From positions 3,372,001-3,436,000 of the forward strand of contig NZ_CP073653.1 of assembly GCF_018223745.1 (NCBI RefSeq): 64,000 bases of DNA, given 5' to 3'. How positions within the stretch are numbered: the stretch's first letter is position 1; each line of letters starts with the position of its first letter. This document shows, in pieces, positions 1 to 8,826 of the stretch. A program made the translations under genes and the position numbers. The notes beneath the pieces are model-generated. The model was not told the origin of the DNA. It ran no database searches and was given only the letters and a program-made list of their open reading frames with translations. Origin of the DNA: Clostridium beijerinckii (GTDB taxonomy: Bacteria; Bacillota; Clostridia; Clostridiales; Clostridiaceae).

Positions 1-208
1 TCTTCAAATATTCTTCTTGAGTTATTTCTCCTCCAGCAAATTTTTCATTAAGGATTTTCATTGCATCATTTGATTTATTGGTGTAGTTTTTAAATAATTT
101 AAAAGCAAGCACAATTAATGCAATAAATATTAACATTCTAACTCCCATAGCTAAAAACATTCCCCCATATCCTATAGAGCTTGCTGCTCCAAAACCACTA
201 CAAAACAT
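1..208 (-). CDS. SHOCT-domain small membrane protein (partial, runs off left edge)
   Basis: The gene starts with ATG at 208 behind an AGGAGG site, and its C-terminus lies outside the window. The visible 69 residues are a Gly/Met-rich N-terminus with a hydrophobic segment, then KILNEKFAGGEITQEEYLK, the signature of the short C-terminal SHOCT domain (ILNERYAxGEIxxEEY). Such proteins are usually under 100 residues, so little is missing. Function is not established; SHOCT domains are thought to mediate oligomerisation. A second SHOCT protein lies at 37633-37842. The promoter carries the 11-bp double repeat at 271-292, placing the gene with the putative response-regulator regulon. Confidence 0.8.
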   Translation of the reverse strand, partial: MFCSGFGAASSIGYGGMFLAMGVRMLIFIALIVLAFKLFKNYTNKSNDAMKILNEKFAGGEITQEEYLK

Positions 209-270
209 GTATAATTTCCTCCTTACACTTATAAATTAATTATTTTCTATGTAACTAATTATACAAGTCA

Positions 271-292
271 ATTATGGAGGAATTATGGAGAT
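271..292 (-). promoter_or_regulatory. Double 11-bp repeat promoter of the SHOCT gene
   Basis: In the direction of transcription the halves are ATCTCCATAAT and TCCTCCATAAT, followed by 7 bp and a perfect TATAAT (263-258). The start codon is about 43 nt beyond the expected transcription start. The architecture matches the other 13 sites described here. Confidence 0.7.
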
Positions 293-365
293 TTAGTTAA
301 AAAATCTGGTGCCCAATTAAATCAAAGACAAGTTTCAAAATTTAAAGTAGATTAGTTTTATATAA

Positions 366-398
366 AAAATAGAAGCCTTTACAAGCTTCTATTTTTTT
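366..398 (-). terminator. Rho-independent terminator after chemoreceptor 1
   Basis: Stem of AATAGAAGC pairing with GCTTCTATT over an 8-9 nt loop, flanked by A/T runs on both sides, so it could work in both directions. It lies just beyond the chemoreceptor stop codon at 410. Confidence 0.75.
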
Positions 399-409
399 AT
401 GTTAATTCC

Positions 410-2518
410 CTATATCTTAAATATGGATACTGCTTCTAATAATTTATCTGCACATTCTTTTGTCTTATGTGTTTGTTCTACAACTTCTTCTGTTAAATTA
501 ACTACCTCATTTGACTTATTTGCAATTAAAGTTGTTCCTGTAGCGCCTTCATTAGTTGCCTCTGCGACTTCATTTATAGCTGTTATAATATCTTCTGTGG
601 AATTAATCAGCTCATCTGATATTTCACCTATAGTGCTAACTAATTCATTAAATACAATAGCATCATTTCTATATTGTTCCCCTGTGTCTACAAGTTTGTC
701 ATAATCTTTCATCACTTGAGTTCCAATAAAATTAATAACTTCATTCGATGTTCCTTTAAGGTCATTCACAGCCATAACAACCTCTTTATTTATCTGCTGT
801 ATTTCCATTGTCGTTTCTTTTGAGTTTTCCGCAAGTTTCCTTATTTCATCTGCTACAACAGCAAATCCTTTACCAGCTTCCCCTGCTCTTGCTGATTCTA
901 TAGCTGCATTTAGTGCTAATAGATTTGTTTGCTCTGTTATTTCTAATATCCTAGCTGTTAATTCATTTATTTTATCTACTGCCTTAGATTTCTCCACAGC
1001 TACTCTTAAGCTTTCTTGCATTTTCGAAGTTATGCTGCTAGATTGCTCTCTTGATTGCAAAGCATCAGATTTAAGTTTTTTAGCTCTTTCTTCAATTTCC
1101 TTTGCAGTTACCTCTCCGCTTTCAACACTTGATTCCATAGTCTTTATTATGGATTTCATATTTACTGATGAAGCATTTACTTCTTCTGTAGATGCCGCCG
1201 TTTCCTCCATACTTGCAGATAACTCCTCAGTTGTAGCGGATACATCTGAAATTTGATTATTTAAGTCAATTATATTCTCTTGTGTAAAGTTTATTGAATC
1301 TAAAACCACATTACATTCACCTTTAACGCCAGATATTATATTTCTTAATGATTTTTGCATCTCATTTATAGACTTAAACATTTTTCCTATTTCGTCTTCT
1401 CTGTCCACATATTTTTTGTCAACCTCTACTGTAAGATCCCCCTTAGCTAATAACCCCATTTGTTCTTCTGCGTATCTTATTCCTTTTGTCATTCTTTTAA
1501 TTACAATATGTATTACAGCAATAACAATTAATAATGATAAAACTGCTGAAATTAAAATAACATTAAATATTTTATTATAGCTTTCTAATGTTTTCTCTTT
1601 TGGAATCTGGCTGCATAGTATCCAATTAGTCTTTGTATTTTCTAAGTTAACCGGATCTGCTACCATTAAAACTTCCTGTCCTTTTTTTACCGAAGTTCCG
1701 TAAGTATAAAATTCTTTACCTTGTGAAGTTTCACTTATAACTTTTGCCCAAGTTGCATTATTTTGTTTTGCATCTTTCATCTTTAGGCTTGGATCTTCAC
1801 CACTTGCCACATAAATACCTTGATTAGATATTAGTTCAACTGTGCCTCCTAGTGGTATTTTTTCTAATACAAGTTTTTCTAATGTATCGAGCTTATAATC
1901 TATAGATATTACTCCTAAGAACTTTCCACTATCATCCAATATAGGCATAGCTAAAGATACCATTGAAATATCTTGTCCATTAACAGTATAAACTGTTGGT
2001 TCTGTAATATAAGTTCCTTTTAATTCCTTTGGCTTATTGTACCATGTCATATCTGTCTGATCATCATAGGCTGGTAATACTACTGTTTGATCTCCATTTC
2101 TACTTGCATAAGGTATGAACTTTCCATCCTCTGCAAACTCTTTTCTGCCTTTATAATAATCATCTCTTCCATCAAATGCATTCGCCTCAAATGCAACTGT
2201 AACTCCAAAAATTTCAGGATCAGTCTTTAATATTTCTTTTTGAATTTCAATAACAAGATCTCTATTCTGAGAATTAAGCTTAATTTCATTGGTTAGTGCC
2301 CCCCTTAAATCCTGACCTATTGTTTCTAGCTTTTCAAAGTTAGATGTGATTTGTGCTGCATAAGATAAAGATATTTCTTTTGCTAAAGTTTCACTATCCA
2401 TTATGCTTTTAGACTTTATTTGTACTAATATACTTGCAAACACTCCTATATAACACACAAGAATTATTGATCCTATTATTATGCTTATTTTTGTCCCTAA
2501 ATTAAACTTTTTAATCAT
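410..2518 (-). CDS. Methyl-accepting chemotaxis protein with dCache-type sensor
   Basis: A 702-residue membrane chemoreceptor. It has an N-terminal transmembrane helix (about residues 11-33), a large extracytoplasmic double-Cache-like sensor (to about 310), a second transmembrane helix (about 320-342), a HAMP domain and a long signalling domain. The conserved hairpin tip is visible as [20 protein letters not shown]. Such proteins bind small ligands outside the cell and control CheA. The Cache part contains the typical [12 protein letters not shown] strand. The ligand cannot be inferred. No repeat of the kind seen before the second chemoreceptor is found upstream; a TATAAT lies about 50 nt before the start. 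Confidence 0.93.
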   Translation of the reverse strand: MIKKFNLGTKISIIIGSIILVCYIGVFASILVQIKSKSIMDSETLAKEISLSYAAQITSNFEKLETIGQDLRGALTNEIKLNSQNRDLVIEIQKEILKTDPEIFGVTVAFEANAFDGRDDYYKGRKEFAEDGKFIPYASRNGDQTVVLPAYDDQTDMTWYNKPKELKGTYITEPTVYTVNGQDISMVSLAMPILDDSGKFLGVISIDYKLDTLEKLVLEKIPLGGTVELISNQGIYVASGEDPSLKMKDAKQNNATWAKVISETSQGKEFYTYGTSVKKGQEVLMVADPVNLENTKTNWILCSQIPKEKTLESYNKIFNVILISAVLSLLIVIAVIHIVIKRMTKGIRYAEEQMGLLAKGDLTVEVDKKYVDREDEIGKMFKSINEMQKSLRNIISGVKGECNVVLDSINFTQENIIDLNNQISDVSATTEELSASMEETAASTEEVNASSVNMKSIIKTMESSVESGEVTAKEIEERAKKLKSDALQSREQSSSITSKMQESLRVAVEKSKAVDKINELTARILEITEQTNLLALNAAIESARAGEAGKGFAVVADEIRKLAENSKETTMEIQQINKEVVMAVNDLKGTSNEVINFIGTQVMKDYDKLVDTGEQYRNDAIVFNELVSTIGEISDELINSTEDIITAINEVAEATNEGATGTTLIANKSNEVVNLTEEVVEQTHKTKECADKLLEAVSIFKI

Positions 2519-2820
2519 GCAACGTGTCCCCCCTTATGTTCTAATCTATTGCAACAATATAAGTAATTATAGCACTAATTTGTCATATATTGTAGTTTTT
2601 TAACACAATTCTAACAGGTTTATACTAATCAGTATAATCATACTGTGCGAGTTTAGATTTTTTTACTAATCCGCCATTTTCATAATTTATACCCATAAGT
2701 GATACAATGCCACAGATTGTCTAGCTATATAATTTCACAGAAACCAAAAAAGTCTAACCCTATGATCATAAATTACTAGGTTAGACTCGCATTAGTTTAA
2801 TTCTAATTTTATAAAAAAAT
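2519..2820. other. Intergenic region, promoter side of chemoreceptor 1
   Basis: About 300 bp with no coding capacity. On the minus strand a TATAAT at about 2565-2570 is a plausible -10 for the chemoreceptor. The left-pointing hairpin at 2746-2786 ends the cupin transcript. Nothing else was recognised. Confidence 0.5.
2746..2786 (-). terminator. Terminator of the cupin gene
   Basis: GTCTAACC and GGTTAGAC form an 8-bp stem over a 19-nt loop, followed on the minus strand by a run of six T. It starts 34 nt after the cupin stop codon. Confidence 0.75.
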
Positions 2821-3408
2821 TTATTCAGAAGGTTTAGTTACATGCACTGTTCCACGTGGATGCTTAGGTGGCGCATAAATAGAGTATACCTTAAGAGGTT
2901 TCGTACCTGTATTAATAACATTGTGCCAAGTACCAGCAGGGATAATGATTGCAAAGTCATTACGGGCATTTGCTTGAAACTCTAGATTATCTTTGCTTTT
3001 TCCCATTTTAACAATTCCTTGCCCATCTTCAATACGTATGAATTGATCAGTATCTGGGTGGATTTCTAGGCCTATATCATCGCCTACATTGATACTCATT
3101 AATGTAACTTGGAAATGCTCTCCTGTCCATAAAGCAGTACGAAAGCTGGTATTTTGCTTTGTAGCTTTATCAATGTTAATTACCAAAGGTTGTGGTCCAT
3201 AGTCTTTCAAATCCATTTTGCTATTTCCAGTTGATGATTGTGGAATATCAGCCCTATAATCGTACTCCATTTCATCAAATAGCATAGAATATGGAACAGA
3301 CCTGAAATTAGAATTCTGATATGTCCAATTATTATTGTATCCGTTCTCTAAGTTATAATCTGATGTTTCAGATGAATAATCTACTGAATACATTCCATCA
3401 TTATTCAT
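2821..3408 (-). CDS. Cupin-domain protein with Asn/Tyr-rich N-terminus
   Basis: A 195-residue protein. The C-terminal two thirds form a single cupin barrel: motif 1 is seen as LEIHPDTDQFIRIEDGQG and motif 2 as PAGTWHNVINTG. The metal-binding His/Glu set is partly altered: motif 1 offers one His plus Asp/Gln, and motif 2 offers one His. Related clostridial proteins are annotated as cupins or mannose-6-phosphate-isomerase-like proteins. The first 70 residues are Tyr/Asn-rich and low in complexity, resembling spore- or surface-associated proteins, but no signal peptide is visible. It stands alone with its own terminator. Substrate unknown. Confidence 0.8.
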   Translation of the reverse strand: MNNDGMYSVDYSSETSDYNLENGYNNNWTYQNSNFRSVPYSMLFDEMEYDYRADIPQSSTGNSKMDLKDYGPQPLVINIDKATKQNTSFRTALWTGEHFQVTLMSINVGDDIGLEIHPDTDQFIRIEDGQGIVKMGKSKDNLEFQANARNDFAIIIPAGTWHNVINTGTKPLKVYSIYAPPKHPRGTVHVTKPSE

Positions 3409-3650
3409 ATTTTTCTTCCTTGTTTATTATTTCAAAAATATAATATGTTATAATTCCATGAATGTTCTATTTTTTAGTAAATATTCGTATTAAAAGATAT
3501 TTTTTAATTTTTAACATCTACTTTAAAACATAAAGATTTAGAGACGTCTTGTGAAGATTATAATTATTTATTTAATACATCATATACTCATATTATTTAA
3601 GTAAATATCATAGTTATTAATTATAAACTACATATAAGTGGGTGTAAGTC

Positions 3651-3956
<306 letters not shown>

Positions 3957-3976
3957 CTTTAGTAGATTAAATATAC

Positions 3977-4240
3977 TTAATCTACTAGGGTCATCCCAAG
4001 ATTTTCATAGAATTCCTTATTAATATCATGACATTCTTTAATACTATTATCTTTCCTAAATTTTATTACATATTGCTTCATTCCTTCTCCATATATGCCA
4101 TCTAAATTTCCAGGATAATAAGCTTTTTCCTTCATTTTTCTTTGTATCTCAAAAACATCTGAGCCACTATCTCCAGGCTTTAAATTTACTAATCATTTTT
4201 TCAAAAGGGCCATATTGACCTGCGCAGTAATATATTTTTT
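3977..4240 (-). pseudogene. Remnant of a peptidoglycan-binding / L,D-transpeptidase-type protein
   Basis: On the minus strand an open frame ending at 3977 reads LKPGDSGSDVFEIQRKMKEK and then GNLDGIYGEGM, a clear peptidoglycan-binding (PG_binding_1) repeat. Immediately upstream, in another frame, is CAGQYGPFEKMI, which I take as the preceding part of the same gene. The two parts are separated by a frameshift near 4190 and no start codon with a ribosome site is present. Only the C-terminal part of a longer cell-wall protein survives, so this is a 5'-truncated, frameshifted pseudogene. The parent family is inferred from memory of clostridial homologues. Confidence 0.6.
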
Positions 4241-4347
4241 ATATATTTTAAATCTAGCATAATTCTTATACCCTATTCCATAGCTAATGATTAATTTAAT
4301 CATTATAATCTCAATTCCAACACTAACTCTTATCACAATAGCTATCA

Positions 4348-4441
4348 TTATCAATTGATAACACACTTCAACATTAATCTATTGACTTTTCAAGCATATA
4401 AATATATTATAGTGTTAATTTGTTTTATCAAATGATAAAAC
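4348..4441 (+). promoter_or_regulatory. Promoter of the CDF exporter with two similar palindromes
   Basis: A TTGACT (4382-4387), 17-bp spacer and TATTAT (4405-4410) form a good sigma-A promoter. A palindrome TTATCAATTGATAA (4348-4361) lies upstream, and a related one centred on ATCAAATGAT (4422-4441) covers the region just after the transcription start. Both share TTATCA/TGATAA arms, as expected for a repressor operator. The regulator is not identified. Confidence 0.55.
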
Positions 4442-4468
4442 TCATGTTAAATTATGGAGGCGTTTTAT

Positions 4469-5365
4469 ATGAATGCAAAAGTTAAAGTTGCAAGATTATC
4501 TCTATTATCAAATAGCATCCTAATAACTCTAAAATTAATTGTTGGACTTGCTACTGGTTCAGTAAGCATAATATCTGAAGCTATACATTCGACTATGGAT
4601 TTGTTAGCCGCTATAATAGCGTTTTTTTCAGTTAAAATATCTGATAAACCAGCTGATGATATACATCCCTATGGACATGGAAAAATAGAAAATGTTTCTG
4701 GCGTAATTGAAGCAATTCTTATACTATCAGCTTCTATTTGGATAATAATTGAAGCAGTAAAAAAATTAACAATTCCTGGATCTGTGGAATCAATTGGCCT
4801 TGGATTTATAGTTATGTTTATTTCCTCTGCTATAAATTTTATGGTTTCCAGAAAAATATATAAGGTTGCTAAACAAGAAGACTCTATAGCTCTTGAAGCG
4901 GATGCTCTTCATCTAAAAGCTGATGTTTATACATCATTAGGTGTAGGAATTGGTTTGTTTCTTATATGGATAACTAAGTTGAATTTTTTAGACCCAGTTG
5001 TGGCTATTTTAGTTGCCATATTTATATTAAAAGAAGCCATTGAACTATTGATCTCTGCATTCAATCCACTTTTAGATACTAAGCTATCTAATGATGAAAT
5101 CAAAATTATTCAAAATAGCATAAATAAGTTTTCGAGTATCTATTGTAATTACCATAACTTTAAAACAAGAAAATCTGGACGAATTAGGTATATCGAATTA
5201 CATTTAGTATTTCCTGAAAATATGCGAATTAAAGATGCTCACGACGTATGTGATAGAATTGAAAATGATATAAAAAAATCTCTAAATTACTCCGAAATTA
5301 TGATTCACTTAGAATCTTCAGAGTATAATCCTAATTGCGCTAAATGTAAGAATAAGTGTGATTAA
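4469..5365 (+). CDS. Cation diffusion facilitator (divalent metal exporter)
   Basis: A CDF-family antiporter of 298 residues. The start chosen is ATG 4469, because an upstream in-frame ATG at 4454 overlaps the GGAGG ribosome site itself. Transmembrane segments fill residues 10-200. Metal-site motifs of the family are visible: HSTMDL in helix 2, HPYGHGKIEN in the loop after it, and HLKADVYTS in helix 5. The cytoplasmic C-terminal domain ends with CAKCKNKC, a possible extra metal ligand cluster. Family members export Zn, Fe, Mn or Co in exchange for protons. The promoter palindromes suggest metal-responsive control; which metal cannot be told. Confidence 0.9.
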   Translation: MNAKVKVARLSLLSNSILITLKLIVGLATGSVSIISEAIHSTMDLLAAIIAFFSVKISDKPADDIHPYGHGKIENVSGVIEAILILSASIWIIIEAVKKLTIPGSVESIGLGFIVMFISSAINFMVSRKIYKVAKQEDSIALEADALHLKADVYTSLGVGIGLFLIWITKLNFLDPVVAILVAIFILKEAIELLISAFNPLLDTKLSNDEIKIIQNSINKFSSIYCNYHNFKTRKSGRIRYIELHLVFPENMRIKDAHDVCDRIENDIKKSLNYSEIMIHLESSEYNPNCAKCKNKCD

Positions 5366-5416
5366 AGCTAAGCTATACAGAATATATAATCATAATAATC
5401 TAGATACAGTTATACT

Positions 5417-5456
5417 AAATAAAGCGATGGATTAAACATATTCCACCGCTTTATTT
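5417..5456 (+). terminator. Terminator after the CDF gene
   Basis: AAATAAAGCG pairs with CGCTTTATTT, with a further TGGA/TCCA extension around a short loop. The A/T-rich stem serves the converging thioredoxin gene as well. Confidence 0.6.
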
Positions 5457-5558
5457 GCAAATCTGCCTTCATACACTTTTAAAAGTTATTCAAACAAAGC
5501 GAAACTTTTAAAAGTAGATTTTTGCAATCCGCCTGAATTTAAACCTATATTCTATTAT

Positions 5559-5876
5559 TTATAAATGTGCATTAATTTTATTTAGTATATTTTGTTTTGG
5601 CATAAAGCCTGCTAAATTCTCCACTGGTTTCCCATCTTTAAATACAATCATAGTCGGTACTGCATATATTCCGTACTTTTCTGCTATTCTTTCACTTGCA
5701 TCTATATCAACTTTAAAGAATTTAGCTTTCCCCCTAGCTTCCATACTAGCTTCTTCAAATACTGGAGCTAACATTTTACATGGTCCACACCAAGTTGCGA
5801 AAAAATCAACAACTGCTATTCCTTTTGAGTTCTCAACATTTTCAATAAATTCATTACTGCTTATTATTCTAGCCAT
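5559..5876 (-). CDS. trxA: Thioredoxin
   Basis: Cytosolic thiol-disulfide oxidoreductase of 105 residues with the canonical WCGPC active site, the following KMLAPVFEE helix and the cis-proline turn VPTMIVF. A longer TTG start is possible, but a GGAGGAG site lies 6 nt before ATG 5876, so that start is preferred. It stands downstream of the tlpA-ccdA pair on the same strand, separated by about 140 nt, and probably has its own promoter. Electrons would come from a thioredoxin reductase encoded elsewhere. Confidence 0.93.
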   Translation of the reverse strand: MARIISSNEFIENVENSKGIAVVDFFATWCGPCKMLAPVFEEASMEARGKAKFFKVDIDASERIAEKYGIYAVPTMIVFKDGKPVENLAGFMPKQNILNKINAHL

Positions 5877-6015
5877 AATTAACTCCTCCAATTTATAATT
5901 TAAATTTTTCTTTTCCTACACTTAAAGTATAGTCTTATTTTCAAATTAATTCTGTGACTTAATCACCATATATTTTACTTCTTTGATTAATCAATACTTT
6001 AATTTAATGTTTATC

Positions 6016-6618
6016 TCATTTACTCAATAATAGCTGCACTTGACTTTTTAATTCATCTTCAGTTATTTCTCCTGAATGATCTTCAATTATATTTCCATCT
6101 TTATCAATAAATAAAGTTCTAGGTATATATATAATATTATAATTTATTGAAGCAGTTCCATCATTATCAAATAAAATTTTCATCTCATAATCATTATCTA
6201 ATATATATTTTTTAGCTTTATCCATTGTTTCTCTTTGACCATCTGTTAAATCCACCATTAAAACTGTTAATTCTTCTGCTTTATATTTACTTGAAAGTTT
6301 ATTAAATAGAGGCATTTCTTCTTTACAAGGAGGACACCAGCTAGCCCAAAAATTTACTATAACAGGTCTTCCTTTATAATCTGATAACTTCACTTTATTA
6401 AGCTTTTCATCATATACAACAAAGTCCTTTTCCGCTTTTTTATCTTGTACAGTAGGAGTGTCAGTCTCTTCTTCTTTATCCTGAGAAGTATCTTTACTTA
6501 TGTTTATATCTTTCTTATCATATTTGGGACCTAATGAGTTATATGCCAAATATGATATAGCTAAAAATCCTGCAAAACCTATTGCTGTTACTGTTAATAT
6601 TAATTTTTTATTTTTCAT
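6016..6618 (-). CDS. Membrane-anchored TlpA/ResA-type thiol-disulfide oxidoreductase
   Basis: A 200-residue protein. One N-terminal transmembrane anchor (about residues 6-26) is followed by a charged linker and a thioredoxin-like domain facing outward. The active site is WCPPCKEEMP, typical of ResA/TlpA reductants of extracytoplasmic disulfides, including apocytochrome c. It lies 9 nt downstream of ccdA, so the two form an operon in which CcdA supplies electrons from cytosolic thioredoxin. No cytochrome c genes are in the window, so the client proteins are unknown. Confidence 0.88.
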   Translation of the reverse strand: MKNKKLILTVTAIGFAGFLAISYLAYNSLGPKYDKKDINISKDTSQDKEEETDTPTVQDKKAEKDFVVYDEKLNKVKLSDYKGRPVIVNFWASWCPPCKEEMPLFNKLSSKYKAEELTVLMVDLTDGQRETMDKAKKYILDNDYEMKILFDNDGTASINYNIIYIPRTLFIDKDGNIIEDHSGEITEDELKSQVQLLLSK

Positions 6619-6627
6619 AAAAACCTC

Positions 6628-7299
6628 CTAGATTGTAAGGAATGAAATTAATTTGTTTAGATATCCAGTCATAATTGCAATTCCTACAATTATAAGGATT
6701 AACCCAGATAACATATTTATAATTTTGTAATTTCGTTTTATTAAGTTAAAAGTATCTTTTAAGCTATCTATTAAAATAGCGCATATTATAAAAGGTATTC
6801 CAAGTCCTATACTGTATATTAAAAGCATTAGTGTCCCTTTTAATATATCGTGAGAGTTAACTGCACTCATTAAAGCTGCACTTAAGAATATGCCTACGCA
6901 AGGTGTCCATCCTATTGCAAAAATCATTCCAAATAAAATTGATGATAAAAACTTAAAAGTTTTTATTTGCACATTTATCTTTGAACTTCTTTCTAAAAAT
7001 GATATTTTAAATAACCCAATATAATTGATTCCAAAAACAATTAACAATAATCCGCTTATTATATTAATGATATTACTTTCAGTTTTTATGAAACTTCCAA
7101 AAGACCCTGCAAGACTTCCAAGCAGCGTAAATATCACTGTAAATCCCAATACAAACCCTAAAGAATTTACTAATGCATTATACTTATTATTTGTTATATT
7201 GTCTCCTGCAAAATACGATATGTAAAGAGGTATCATAGGCAAAATGCATGGTGATATAAATGTTATAATTCCTTCTAAAAATAATAGAAAATATTCCAT
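6628..7299 (-). CDS. ccdA: CcdA-type thiol-disulfide electron transporter
   Basis: A 223-residue membrane protein of the CcdA/DsbD-beta family. It carries electrons from cytosolic thioredoxin across the membrane. The first segment shows ISPCILPMIPLY and the fourth shows GWTPCVGI, each containing one Cys of the redox pair in the usual PC context. Start ATG 7299 follows AAGGAAAGGA; a longer frame begins at 7323 but lacks a ribosome site. It is the first gene of a pair with the TlpA-like protein. Confidence 0.9.
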   Translation of the reverse strand: MEYFLLFLEGIITFISPCILPMIPLYISYFAGDNITNNKYNALVNSLGFVLGFTVIFTLLGSLAGSFGSFIKTESNIINIISGLLLIVFGINYIGLFKISFLERSSKINVQIKTFKFLSSILFGMIFAIGWTPCVGIFLSAALMSAVNSHDILKGTLMLLIYSIGLGIPFIICAILIDSLKDTFNLIKRNYKIINMLSGLILIIVGIAIMTGYLNKLISFLTI

Positions 7300-7499
7300 A
7301 GCTTGTCCTTTCCTTATAAGCATGAGATTTTATAATATATTACCTTTATTATACATTATAAATTATTTATTAAAATTTTTATGTAATTTAGTCACATTTT
7401 AATAAAGACCTAATATATAGATAAATAGCTTTTACTAACTTAGACTTATGTTGTAATTAACTGAAATTACATATTTTTTTATTAATTTTATATTATTGA

Positions 7500-7570
7500 C
7501 ATATGCCATTAATAAGTTTATTATAATATATAAATAGCATATGCCAACAATTTCATTTGCTACATATGCT
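7500..7570 (+). promoter_or_regulatory. Promoter region with three CATATGC repeats
   Basis: CATATGC occurs at 7500, 7538 and 7563; the middle copy is the perfect palindrome GCATATGC. A TTGACA (7496) and a TATAAT (7522) are present, but with a long spacing of 20 bp. The repeats flank the likely transcription start of the NifX/B-like gene and are candidates for a regulator such as the neighbouring DUF134 protein. Confidence 0.4.
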
Positions 7571-7600
7571 ACATTTATATACTTATTGGAGGTTTATATT

Positions 7601-7957
7601 ATGAAAATTGCATTACCCTCACGTAATAACAATATTGATGATCATTTCGGTCACTGTGAATATTACACAATCTTCACGGTTGATACACAAGCCAAAAAAA
7701 TAGTAGATTCTGAAACCCTTGAATCTCCAGCTGGATGTGGCTGCAAATCTAATATAGCATCTACGCTTTCTGATATGGGTGTTAAAGTTTTACTTGCTGG
7801 CAATATGGGTGAAGGAGCGGTAAGAGTTTTAAGCAACGCAGGAATAGAAGTATTACGTGGATGTTCTGGAGATGTAAAAGCAGTTGCTGAAAAATGGCTT
7901 GAAGGTTCTCTTATAGATTCTGGAGATTCGTGTCACAATCACGAATGTCATAACTAA
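7601..7957 (+). CDS. NifX/NifB-type (dinitrogenase FeMo-cofactor) domain protein
   Basis: A 118-residue protein of the NifB/NifX small-domain family. ATG 7601 is preceded by TTGGAGG; the frame is open further upstream but without a ribosome site. The opening KIALPSRNNNIDDHFGHCEY and the central GCGCKSNI are characteristic. The tail ends CHNHECHN, a likely metal-binding cluster. In organisms without nitrogenase, these proteins occur next to DUF134 regulators and Mrp-like ATPases and are thought to handle Fe-S or Mo clusters. Here it converges with a DUF134 gene, the usual partner. A nitrogenase role is not supported by this window. Confidence 0.82.
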   Translation: MKIALPSRNNNIDDHFGHCEYYTIFTVDTQAKKIVDSETLESPAGCGCKSNIASTLSDMGVKVLLAGNMGEGAVRVLSNAGIEVLRGCSGDVKAVAEKWLEGSLIDSGDSCHNHECHN

Positions 7958-7964
7958 TATATCT

Positions 7965-8004
7965 AATAATAATAGACTCAATATTATATTGGTCTATTAT
8001 TATT
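7965..8004. terminator. Bidirectional terminator between NifX/B-like and DUF134 genes
   Basis: TAATAATAGAC pairs with GTCTATTATTA over a 14-nt loop, with A/T-rich flanks on both sides, between two converging genes. Confidence 0.65.
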
Positions 8005-8045
8005 TACTTTCATAAGCTTAGGCTTCTATAACTTTAAATAACTTA

Positions 8046-8492
8046 CTACTCTATATTATTTCCTTTACACCAATTTTTACAAAATCCTGCTTTTTTATTG
8101 CACATAACTTTATCAGATCCACAACTTGGGCATACCGCTCTATCTTGATCATAATTTATTTCATAAATTGTTTCACATTCTGCACATTTAAATTTACAAA
8201 GCTTTGTAGTATAATGACCACCACTTATCCTTATTGCCTTACCTTCTGTTAGAGCTGTAACTACTTTTTTTCTTGCGCTATCTATTATATTCTGAAATGT
8301 CTGCCTCGATACCTGCATTTTTTCAGCACATTCTTCTTGATTTAACTCCTCAATATCCTTTAATCTCATGGCTTCAAGTTCTTCCACTTTTAAAGCTATT
8401 TCTTCGATTTGACATTTTGGCTTTCCACATGGTACAAAATAATCATCTTCTGGGAAAAATTCCACTCTTCTAAATTTAGTTGGTCTTGCCAC
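8046..8492 (-). CDS. DUF134 family DNA-binding protein
   Basis: A 148-residue protein starting with GTG 8492 (AAGGAGG 7 nt upstream). The N-terminus MARPTKFRRVEFFP and the LEAMRLKDIEELNQEECAE region are diagnostic of DUF134. They are followed by a helix-turn-helix (AEKMQVSRQTFQNIIDSA). The C-terminal third has Cys pairs (CKFKCAEC, CPSCGSDKV, CNKKAGFC) that likely bind metal. Family members are putative regulators found beside NifX/B-like proteins. Operator sites could be the CATATGC repeats before the converging gene; this is inference only. Confidence 0.88.
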   Translation of the reverse strand: MARPTKFRRVEFFPEDDYFVPCGKPKCQIEEIALKVEELEAMRLKDIEELNQEECAEKMQVSRQTFQNIIDSARKKVVTALTEGKAIRISGGHYTTKLCKFKCAECETIYEINYDQDRAVCPSCGSDKVMCNKKAGFCKNWCKGNNIE

Positions 8493-8826
8493 TTTTTTAT
8501 CCTCCTTGGATTACTATATATTTAAAGCACGTAATACCTAAATCTATTATAAATATTGATATATATGATAAGGTTAAGTTCCTATATTTTTTTTCTTAAT
8601 CAAGTACCTTACTTTACTTACTAAAAGTTTAAATATAAGTTTATTAATGAAACCATATATTTAATTATACTAGATTAAATAAAATGCTTCAAATTTGTGT
8701 TAATACTTGTATTTAATTCATCAAAATAAATAAAGGCGGCTAATAGCTAGCTGCCTTTATATTGTTTAATATTACTATAGTTTAACATTCTATTTTATAA
8801 TAAATATATTAGATATAACTTTAACT
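8493..8826. other. Intergenic region between DUF134 and menG
   Basis: Contains the promoter side of the DUF134 gene (A/T-rich, no clear -35) and the menG terminator at 8728-8762. No reading frame or conserved element was recognised. Confidence 0.5.
8728..8762 (-). terminator. Terminator of the menA-CPBP-menG operon
   Basis: ATAAAGGC and GCCTTTAT form the outer stem, with an inner GGCTA/TAGCT extension. It lies 65 nt beyond the menG stop. Confidence 0.65.

Noticed and set aside
3525..3570. AAAGATT and GTGAAGATT near the cupin gene as a repeat site
   Set aside because: Spacing is about 22 bp and the hexamer at the expected place (TAAATC) is poor.
5470..5535. Two copies of ACTTTTAAAAGT between CDF and thioredoxin genes
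   Set aside because: A/T-rich palindromes in a terminator region with no nearby promoter; too little information to call an operator or mobile element.
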